Part shown: in pieces, positions 56,237-64,000 of the stretch
Layout of the letters: each line of letters begins with the position of its first letter
Numbering within the stretch: position 1 is the first letter of the stretch
NCBI GenBank assembly: GCA_020064725.1
Contig: JAGTWJ010000001.1
Span: forward strand, 5,952,001 to 6,016,000
Source of the DNA: Drechslerella dactyloides
Taxonomy: Eukaryota; Ascomycota; Orbiliomycetes; Orbiliales; Orbiliaceae
Direction: 5' to 3'
Length of the DNA stretch: 64,000 nt
The notes under the pieces: model-generated
What the model saw: the letters and a program-made list of their open reading frames with translations, nothing else
What the model was told of the DNA's origin: nothing
Database searches by the model: none
Made by a program: the position numbers and the translations under genes

Positions 56237-57878
56237 CTAGAGCCCGCTGCGGTCGTCCGCTACAATCTCCTCGATCCACGTCGCTGTCTTTTCCGCCAGC
56301 AACTCGGAATCGCGAGTGACTGCGCATGACTGTTAGCAAACAATCCTTCTTGTTGTGCGATTATAATGAGACCGTTGACGGAAGTAGGAGCAAAACTTAC
56401 CAACACAGAAGCTGTGCTGCACGCCATCCTCGCAGACGATCATCCGCGGCTTCCATCCCTCCACGCTGTCGTCGCCCTGCCACCTGACACCGCCCCGGCC
56501 CCTGCCGCTGATCAATGCGTCCCGCTCCGCGTCCGCGACCCAGTGATCCTTTTCGCCAAAGTAAAACACGAGCTCTGTATCGCTACGCGCGGTGTGGCTG
56601 CCCCAGATAGCGTCACTCCACGCATCCTCGCGGATGGTCCGCAGCTCGTCCCACCCGAGCCTGATGGCCTGCTCGATGCCCCTCGGCGACTTGATGAACG
56701 CGACCGTCGCCTTGCGTGCGTCGGCGTCGAAGTGCGGGTTTACCAGCCCGACGAGGAAGGCCAGCACAGCGGCCGGCACGATGAACGCGAGGATGTTCGC
56801 GAGGAAGAGGAAGATGGGCAGCAGACCTGGTATCCCGAGGAGCCCACCTAGGGTTCGACCGGAAGGGCTGCGAGCCAGATGCGTGAGCGCGGGAAACAGC
56901 CCGATGCCGCCGACGACACGCCGCTTGAGCTCGCGGTGTGCGGGGTCGGCGGCCATGCGGTGCAGGGATTCGAGGATGAGGTAGGCGCCGAGGGAGTGGC
57001 CCGCGAGTATCACTTTCAGCGTCGGATGGGCGGACAGCAGGTGGACGAGGATTTCTATCTGTCGGGTTATCTGCGCTTCCAGCGGATAGAAGCTGGCCGT
57101 GGGCGATTTCGTCGCAACGTTGAACCCGCCGAGGGAGGCGCCGAAGACGGTGAACCGCGCGGAGGGGAGGGATGTGTGCGAGAGGTGCTGCGAGAGGGAG
57201 GTGAGGTAGGTGGTGTAGTAGGATATCAGGCCGGGGTTGCCGGGGAGGAAGAGGAAGGCGTAGTCGTCGGCATCGGAGGGGTCGAGCTGCGCGGAGGGGG
57301 ACGGCAGCGGGGGGATGAGAGTGAAGTCGGAGTGCGCATGGGCAGGGGGAAGGAAGTCGCTGGGGGTCTGTATCGGATAGAGATTAGATACGGGTCAATT
57401 GGGGCGTGGCGAGTGGGAGTGGGCTTGGACTGACCAGGACCAGGCTATCGGAGAATGACGCCGGTGGTATGTTGCGGACGACGGGAGCGGCGATGGCGGG
57501 GACGTCAGGCAGCTCCGCTGGCGTGACGATGGTGTGGCCATTGACAGCCGGTTTGATGTCAGTGTCGCCGGCATTGGCATCGCCCTCAGGCTTCTTCCGG
57601 GTCGCCCGCTTGCGAGGAGTCGGGGCCTCGACGACGTCGGCGGCGGCGGCAGGACGAGGCGTCCGCCGGGCCTTGGGACTGGATTCGACGGACGGGAGGG
57701 ACTCGTCCGCGTCGGTGGTCTGACTGGTCTGGCTGGTCTGGCTGTCCGCGCGCAGCTTGGCCTCTCTGGCCTCGGCGCGCTTTCGGGCAGCGTAGAGGCG
57801 CTGGCGCTCGCGGGCGGCGGCCTTGCGCTCTTCGTCGTTCGCGTACTTTGAGCGTCGGGAGGGCGTGGACTGACTCAT
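56237..57878 (-). CDS. Lipid droplet-associated hydrolase (LDAH) family protein
   Basis: Three exons on the minus strand, 57878-57435, 57367-56401, 56319-56237, encode 497 aa. The catalytic part starts near residue 180: DYAFLFLPGNPGLISYYTTY (190-194 is PGNPG), then VILAGHSLGAYLIL with the nucleophile Ser273. A long hydrophobic stretch follows (LGIPGLLPIFLFLANILAF), as in LDAH/Ldh1-type proteins, which attach to lipid droplets through a hydrophobic hairpin. GEKDHWV and GVQHSFCV are the likely Asp- and His-bearing ends of the triad. The family acts on droplet lipids (ester hydrolase activity is debated). The first 148 residues are a low-complexity extension with a basic helix (DEERKAAARERQRLYAARKR) that typical members of about 300 aa lack. 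The intron between is in phase 0 (GTCAGT...TACAG), so the extension is in frame, but it might be a separate start or a gene-model choice. Confidence 0.82.
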
Positions 57879-60680
57879 TGTCGGGCGGTGTTATTTATGT
57901 ATACGCACGTGTGCATCGAGCGAGCCGTCCGAACGAGCGAATGAATGTCTAGATGTCTGGATGTCTGGATGGAGGTCTGGACGGATGGTTGTACAGGTGT
58001 GCATTCGCTCCGTCGACGGACGAAGCGCTGGCGGCGGCCTGAGCTTTGCATGTGGGCTGCGGCGAGCCGACTGCGGTCTAGTGCGAGTACCTTGCATGGC
58101 AGCGCTGGCGAGATGGTGTCTGAGGATTGGACAGCTGGGAATCGATAAACGATAGGGCCCGGCGGTATCGAGAGACAGCGTGATGTCTTGGATGGATGTT
58201 GGGTTCGCCGTTGCCGTCGATGGTGTTTGAAGAAATGCAATGCGGGCGGTGTCTCAACGGCCGCCTTGGAATTTGTCCAGCGACTGCGGTCCATAGCCTC
58301 GAGCTCGAGCTCTGACCACGGCAGCAGCAGCGGACGGCGCTTGCCTGCAGGGACGGCCGGCCAGTCGCTGGGCTGTCACGAGGCGGATGACTCCCAGAAT
58401 ACCATCGACGCTGGTCTCATAATCGAGCCGGAGCCCGTCGGGCAGCTATGCAGGAGACGATACGATCATTGTCCTCCTTGGATGCTTTCTTCTTTGTGAT
58501 TCGAGGTTCGCGTGATTACGTAACCTCGCCGTGTTGCGGTGTGCGTTGCGTCGGCGTTCTTTTCGGGAAGCTGGCTGTCGTCACACAGAAAAGGTGGAAA
58601 GGTCGAAACACCATCGCGACTCGAGCTGCGTCGGCCCAACAGCCCTCGTCCTGGTTTCCCGCCTCATCTACAGACCACCACCCCGAAAGCCATGGACCAC
58701 GATCGATCGAACGTCCCGTCGAAGCGTCGACGAACGCCCGCCCCGTGACCGGCACCAGACCAATCGCGAGGCTGCCCGGCTCGTTGGTGTGGCAGCTAGA
58801 TGGGCCGCGGCCCCCGGTCCAGCCAGTCAGGGGTCGTCCCAACCGCCAGCCTCTTGCAGCCCGGCCGCCAATTACAGCTCCCAAACGGGCTAGCGGGCTG
58901 ATGGGTGCGATGGGCCAACCAGCCCGCCCAATTTCACGGCCATCGGGTCGGTTTGCTTGCGATGAGATGAGACGCTGAGAGATTTCGCTTTTGCGAGGGT
59001 CAGCGAGTGTGAGTGACTGCGTGAGTGCGTACGCACGAAATTGGGGCGGCGGGGCAGCTGGGTTGGATTAATATAACTAACTGAGCACTTGCTGGAGCTG
59101 CGAGAGCATCTCCCCTCTTTTTCCATTCCTCGATTCCCGTTCTCTAACCTTCTATCCAGATCGGATACCTGCTATCTGCGCGATACCATCCGTCTCGTAC
59201 TGCTACTACTCCGTGGAGCTGTCATCGCGACCGGCCGACCTGCTTTGGCGGCACCCCTGACTTCGCGTCTCGCTCGACCGGCAGTAATCCACTCACCTGC
59301 CTTTCCGACTCGCTGCGACCTCGGCTGCAGGTGTGATGCATGCGCAGCAGCCTGCAGGTCGACATCACCATTAACTCACCGCGCTGGTACATGTAACTAC
59401 TTGCTGTACATGCGCTGCACTGTACCCTTCCTTAACCAACCTCGTCTTTCGCTTGCACCTGTCCGAAAGACGCACACGCTACTGCAGTAGCTGGAGTCAA
59501 AGCCCTCAACCACGTCTTATAATACGACCACTACCTTGTTCCTCCTCCTGCTAGCGACCGACCTTTGACTGCTACCCGGCCGGCAGAAAATTTTTAAACC
59601 CTTCGCTTTGACAGTTGGTGGATACGACTCGCTCGCTCGCTCGTCAATTCTCACATTCGCAACTTAACCGACGTTGAGAGCTGATCTGCCTGGAACGCAG
59701 CATCTCTTTCTCAAACGCGCATTTCTACAATACGTACCTCTCTTCGCGACGACCTTCGCTCGCCCGATTACGGACAGACTTTTTACAATCCCGAAGCTTC
59801 CGAGAACTGCTCTGGAAGCCGTTCCTCGCCGGTCTTGACTGTTGACCTTCGAGAACATCTACCGAACGGTGTTGCTCGTCTGGACCTCCTAGCGGACGGT
59901 TCCGACTGCCTCGACCGTTATTGCTTCGACACAGCCTTCTGATTGACGGCGCGGCTTCTCAACGCGGCTGTTAAAGACAGAGTTAGGGTAGTGATCCTAC
60001 CGCATAACCGTCGCGAAGGCATTCGCTGGAGCGGCTGGCTTGCTTCCTGGCTTGCGGTGCTGCAGCTGGCATTGGCTGGCCGGTTCTCAAAGGCAGTCTC
60101 GGAAAGGAAAGGCCATCCCGTACCTGGGGGAATATAAATCCTCTCGTCTCAGCACAGACACCCGTTCACCGTCTACGGCCTTCTAGCGGCTGACAAACGG
60201 TCGATCGATCACGCACTTCCCGCTCGGACGCCAAAAGTTGTGATCTGGGCTACCGACTATCGCTCGTTCGCCTCCGAGACTTTTCTTCGCTAGCTTGTCC
60301 TCCGCCCGGACATTCCTCAACCTACTCTACCCGCAAACGGAACAACGGGCTACCCATTTTTTGCATTTGACGACATTCACGGACAGCGTGGTACATAGCA
60401 TAACCATCACAAAACCGGTTTCCGCCCAGTCGATTGGCTGAGACTTGATCCGGAGATCGCTTGCCCGTTAACTCTCGTGGAAGTTTCCATCAGGGTAGCG
60501 AACGGCCCTGCAAATCAAGCTATTTCTAAAAGTGACGGATTTGGATTTTGAGTTTGTGAACTCTCTCGCTCCCTACAAATAGCAGCAGGTCTCCCGTCAG
60601 AGGGTGTGCCTGTTAATCATTTAACCTTTCCTTCCCGCTACGGTTAAATACTCTCTACTACCGGGGGACAAAAGCTTAAC
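57879..60680. other. Divergent intergenic region, 2.8 kb
   Basis: It separates the hydrolase gene (-) from the coiled-coil gene (+) and must hold both promoters. An ATGTCTGG-type tandem array lies near 57943-57985. From about 59.5 kb it is rich in pyrimidine tracts, as in a long fungal 5' leader, with several upstream ATGs. No gene was recognised. Confidence 0.55.
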
Positions 60681-62201
60681 ATGGCCTCTAGACCCAGGTC
60701 GAGGACTCTCGCAACCCAGGATCCCAGCAAGAGACGAAGCCTCCCGGCAGGTTACGACAGCGGTCTGGCTGCGACGGGTGGTGTCACGGCCCCTGAGCCA
60801 GCGGCAGCATCGTATATATCCACCCGGCTGTCCCAGCCGGAATCAACATTACATCAATACGACAACTACAAGGAACAGCGGCTTTACAACTACGTGATGT
60901 CTTCGCCGTCGGCTTCATCGGCTTCCTCGCCTGCGCTGCACCCTTCCCCGCGGCACGCGCGAGGCGACTCTATCAGTTCCCAGTCCGAGAATGGGAATTT
61001 CTTCACGAACCTTTTCACCGTCAACCCTCCTTCTTCCAGCCCGCACTCGAGGTCGCAGTCGATGAGCTCGTCGCAGGCGGCGGGTGCGAGTGCGAGTGCG
61101 GGCGCGGGGGCAAATCGGGACTACGGCGCAGGGCGCAGGCTGAGCACTTTCTTCGGCCTGGGCAACATGAACGACGCGGCCTCTAACTCCGGCTTGGCGT
61201 TCACTGCGAGTTCGCCGTCGTCCAAGCGGTCGGTGTCGAACAGTACGACGATGTCGAAGCTTGTGCTACCCGGTGGTGTAGGTGAGGTGGGACAGAACCT
61301 GAACCAGAATCCCATGACCGCGGACGAGTTTGCGGAGACGGACTTTGCGGAACTGCTCGGCGAGGGGGTTCCCAAGTCGCCGCTGAACTGCACGCCGCAG
61401 GGGTTCCGCAACCTGCACGACAAGAGCATCGAGCTGATCGATAGGCTCTACGCTGGTTATCTGGAGCGCAGTCGCGCGCTGGCGGACGCCCTGGCCGAGA
61501 TTGAGGCGATGCGAGAGGAGCGCGAGCAGAAGGACCAGAAGATCGAGAGCCTGCGGTTCAGCGTGGAGCAGTTGGCGAACGTGCAGGAGACGATCGCAAA
61601 GGCGTCCGAAGAAGCCGAGCGGACTGCCGAGCGAGCCAACGCCGAGGTCAAGAAGCTGCGCGCGGAAAACACAAAACTCCAATGGGAAGCCAAGTCCGTC
61701 CGCGAAGTCGAGCCGGACGACGCGGACTCGCTCTCCTCGCGGTTCGGCGTGCGCGGCAGCAGCAGCAAGCAAGCTTCGGAGGGCCTGGCACCGATCATGC
61801 GACCGCGGACCAAGAGCTCCAACTCGGATTCGGGATTCGAGTCGGAGTCCGACAGCGGGTCCGTGTTCTCGCACGACTTGACGATGAAAGGCAGCGGGGT
61901 GGAGGTCTCGCCGTCGCCGGCGCCGACGTACCCGCCGTCGATTGCGGTCGCGGACGAGGACCGGTATGAGACCGATGCGGCGAGCGTGCATTCCACCGGT
62001 ACCGGTGCCGGTACAGGTACTGGCAGCGGCCCGCTCGCGCAGCTGCGGAATGTGCTGAGGCGGACGACGACGCTGGACACGCGGTGCGACTGTGGGGTTA
62101 TGATTAATCGGCTCAAGAGCGAGAACGGAAGCTTGGTGTCGCGGGTGCGGGAGCTGGAGGGGTGTCTTGACAGCTGTCTGGACTTGGTCGCCGGCGTGTA
62201 G
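60681..62201 (+). CDS. Hypothetical Ser-rich coiled-coil protein
   Basis: A single-exon frame of 506 aa with an ATG at 60681 after AAGCTTAAC. The first 200 residues are Ser/Ala-rich and probably disordered (SPSASSASSPALHPSPRH), with short conserved-looking pieces NGNFFTNLFTVN and RRLSTFFGLGNM. A folded core follows: MTADEFAETDFAELLGEGVP, then NLHDKSIELIDRLYAGYLER and a long coiled coil (about 255-345, DALAEIEAMREEREQKDQKI). A Ser/acidic linker leads to LRNVLRRTTTLDTRCDCGVM, INRLKSENGSLVSRVRELEG and a short C-terminal helix. I do not know the family; the pattern fits a fungal scaffold or polarity protein. No membrane segment. Confidence 0.8.
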   Translation: MASRPRSRTLATQDPSKRRSLPAGYDSGLAATGGVTAPEPAAASYISTRLSQPESTLHQYDNYKEQRLYNYVMSSPSASSASSPALHPSPRHARGDSISSQSENGNFFTNLFTVNPPSSSPHSRSQSMSSSQAAGASASAGAGANRDYGAGRRLSTFFGLGNMNDAASNSGLAFTASSPSSKRSVSNSTTMSKLVLPGGVGEVGQNLNQNPMTADEFAETDFAELLGEGVPKSPLNCTPQGFRNLHDKSIELIDRLYAGYLERSRALADALAEIEAMREEREQKDQKIESLRFSVEQLANVQETIAKASEEAERTAERANAEVKKLRAENTKLQWEAKSVREVEPDDADSLSSRFGVRGSSSKQASEGLAPIMRPRTKSSNSDSGFESESDSGSVFSHDLTMKGSGVEVSPSPAPTYPPSIAVADEDRYETDAASVHSTGTGAGTGTGSGPLAQLRNVLRRTTTLDTRCDCGVMINRLKSENGSLVSRVRELEGCLDSCLDLVAGV

Positions 62202-63174
62202 GAAAACAATATCGTGATGAATAAAACTGTTGAGAGGAAGGAGAGATATGCGGTATGAAGATGCATTTTTGATGGATTGGAGATTATCAAAGTATATAGA
62301 ATTGCGACTGGACTGGCGTTTTTTTTATTTTATCTTATTTGCATTCGGCTGTTTATATTTTTCCGACCTTGTGTTTCCTTCTGTGATGTTGTATTATCTT
62401 TGCATCGATTTATCGGGATGGGATTTCTTTCTGCTGCTTCAAGCTTGCTTTCGTGTACGAATATTTATATGTCGCAGTGTTAGAAGCGCAGTCGCTCGCG
62501 AGAACGGAAGAACATCATGTATCATAGAACCGAACCACATCGACCACGGTCAACTGAACTTAGTAACTGGACTAGTTGTACACTGCAATGCGACATCACA
62601 GGACCACGAGATGGCGACAAGCCACAGTGTCCGTCGGGAAGCGTAGTCTGCACGGATCGAGATGGATCTGGACTGTAAGGCATTTCTGCCGCCGGCTGGC
62701 TGCATTTCATTACGTCAGCCGGATGCGGCCTGTCGCTTATTTTGGCGCAGAGCGGTTTCTTTCTGGCGACTTCAGCCCGCACGAATTCGAATTGCATCGC
62801 CAGTCACAAGTCACATTACATTGCTCACTCGTCTCGTCATATGATCGTACGATAAAGCGTCGACACGCTGGAATCCGGATGATTCGTTAAACTACAGCTG
62901 CATTATAATCCGCTCGGCCGTCTCCGCTGAGTCTTTCGTCTGTCCGCCGTCTTGTGCTGGGACTGCGCCCCAGCGAACGTACGCCATCGACGCAAACACG
63001 CTCCGAAGTGTGGCGGTGGCCAGTGGCAGCTTCAGCTGAGAGACCGGATCCACCTCGACACGAACACGGACTCCAGTACAATCTCTCGATACTTGCTAAC
63101 TTGACAGTCGCCAATCGCATCGCGGGCTTTTATATCCGTCTACCCCCAGCGAAGGAGTTGACCGGGTCCCTGAA
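62202..63174. other. Intergenic, between tandem genes
   Basis: 3' flank of the coiled-coil gene and promoter of the next gene. No coding sequence or repeat was recognised. Confidence 0.6.
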
Positions 63175-64000
63175 ATGGCGGGCTCCAACTCGTCCTCCGC
63201 TTCCTCGTCATCCCCGTCATCGCCTCGCACCCGCGAGCAGCCGTCCACGACAGCGGGCCCCTCGACCGCCACCGTCCCGCCAGTCAGCCGGTCGCCAAAG
63301 TCCACGCGATGCCAGCGACGGCGCCAGCGGCGGAACACCGTCACCACCCGCCGCGCGAGCGTCATGGTCGACCACGACAACGAGATCTCCATCAGCAACC
63401 AAGTCATCGATACCGCGCGGGTGGCCAACACCGTCATCACCACCACTACCACCGGAGACACGGGCGACAGCGGCCCGCAGACCGCCCCGGCTGCCGCCTC
63501 CCGTCGAGATACGTCCTTCTACCAGCTGCAGGTGCCGCTGCATCGCAACATGTCCTCCACGAGCGTCGACTCCGCCGGCCTGCTCGACCACCGCGAGCAA
63601 AAGTACGCTCGGCCCCGGCGGTCCAGCACCATGGGTCTCGGCGAGGTCGTCCGGTCGCACCGCAGCGAGCACTACCGCCACGCCCATGCGCACGCCCACC
63701 AGTCGACATCTGCGCATGGGCAGTCTGGTACTGGCGGCAACGGCGCTACGTCCCCGGGCAAGCGACACCATTCGCACGGGTACTTTGAAGACTACACGTT
63801 GTCCGGCGAGGACTCGACGCCGGAGCTGCGGCGCGGACCGACGGGCGATTACCTCAGCGACAGCGAGGGCGACGCGCCGGACTCGCAGCCGCTGCTGCTC
63901 CCGCGGACTCCCACGGCGGACTTCCACCACATGGCCATGCACGCGACCGAGCGGACGGGCCTCTTCGCCGGCGGTCGCTCGAACCGCCCGCCGAGCGTCT
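63175..64000 (+). CDS. N-terminal part of an unidentified gene (3' truncated by window edge)
   Basis: From an ATG at 63175 the frame stays open to the end of the window (275 codons). The composition is that of a long disordered N-terminus: a Ser run (SNSSSASSSSPSSP), a basic patch (RCQRRRQRRNTVTTRR), a Thr run (VITTTTTGDTGDSG), a His-rich piece (HRSEHYRHAHAHAHQ) and acidic phospho-site-like motifs (YLSDSEGDAPDSQ, PLLLPRTPTADF). No domain is reached. The dileucine-type DSQPLLLP and the overall style are common ahead of fungal transporters and channels, but that is a guess. Confidence 0.7.
   Translation, partial: MAGSNSSSASSSSPSSPRTREQPSTTAGPSTATVPPVSRSPKSTRCQRRRQRRNTVTTRRASVMVDHDNEISISNQVIDTARVANTVITTTTTGDTGDSGPQTAPAAASRRDTSFYQLQVPLHRNMSSTSVDSAGLLDHREQKYARPRRSSTMGLGEVVRSHRSEHYRHAHAHAHQSTSAHGQSGTGGNGATSPGKRHHSHGYFEDYTLSGEDSTPELRRGPTGDYLSDSEGDAPDSQPLLLPRTPTADFHHMAMHATERTGLFAGGRSNRPPSV

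Overview
The window is nuclear DNA of a filamentous ascomycete (Pezizomycotina-type). The genes are broken by short introns (about 45-110 nt) with GTANGT-like donors, CTAAC/CTAAT-type branch points and YAG acceptors. Products include an Egt1-like ergothioneine enzyme, a fungal L-rhamnose dehydrogenase, COG4, the GGTase-I beta subunit and an NLR-like ankyrin protein. GC-rich gene blocks alternate with AT-rich, gene-poor blocks full of decayed repeats, as expected of a genome that inactivates transposons. All exon structures were read by eye from splice signals and frame continuity; none is backed by transcripts.

Layout. 1-886: 3' end of an EGT1-like gene (+). 1768-4445: FAD-dependent oxidoreductase (-) carrying an SH3 domain and a 4-nt micro-exon. 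4446-16852: 12 kb with no convincing gene, holding a Ty3/Gypsy scrap and hairpins. 16853-21322: GNAT acetyltransferase (+), L-rhamnose-1-dehydrogenase (-), an acidic Cys-containing protein (-), then a dispersed repeat. 21323-33965: the most interesting block. An ankyrin/subtilisin (S8) gene (-) and an NLR-like gene (+; alpha/beta-hydrolase, degenerate NACHT-like NTPase, about 28 ankyrin repeats, ZZ finger) diverge from a 655-bp promoter, followed by an uncharacterised beta-rich/coiled-coil protein (-). 34111-34821: a 0.7-kb inserted element with 16-bp direct repeats, in the COG4 leader. 34854-40934: COG4 (+), CDC43/GGTase-I beta (-), a four-helix membrane protein (-). 40935-56236: mostly AT-rich desert with two paralogous type II membrane glycosyltransferase-like genes (-). 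56237-64000: lipid-droplet hydrolase (LDAH) family gene (-), a Ser-rich coiled-coil protein (+) and the 5' part of an unidentified gene (+).

How genes may work together. The housekeeping genes are unrelated neighbours. The 21-34 kb block looks like an intracellular surveillance or cell-death locus: an apparently active intracellular S8 protease, a repeat-rich receptor whose two enzymatic modules both have altered key residues, and a beta-rich protein. Fungal S8 proteases are known to trigger death by cleaving a gasdermin-like partner (HET-Q2/HET-Q1 in Podospora), so the three genes deserve to be studied as a unit. That link is inference; the sequence shows only domains and adjacency.
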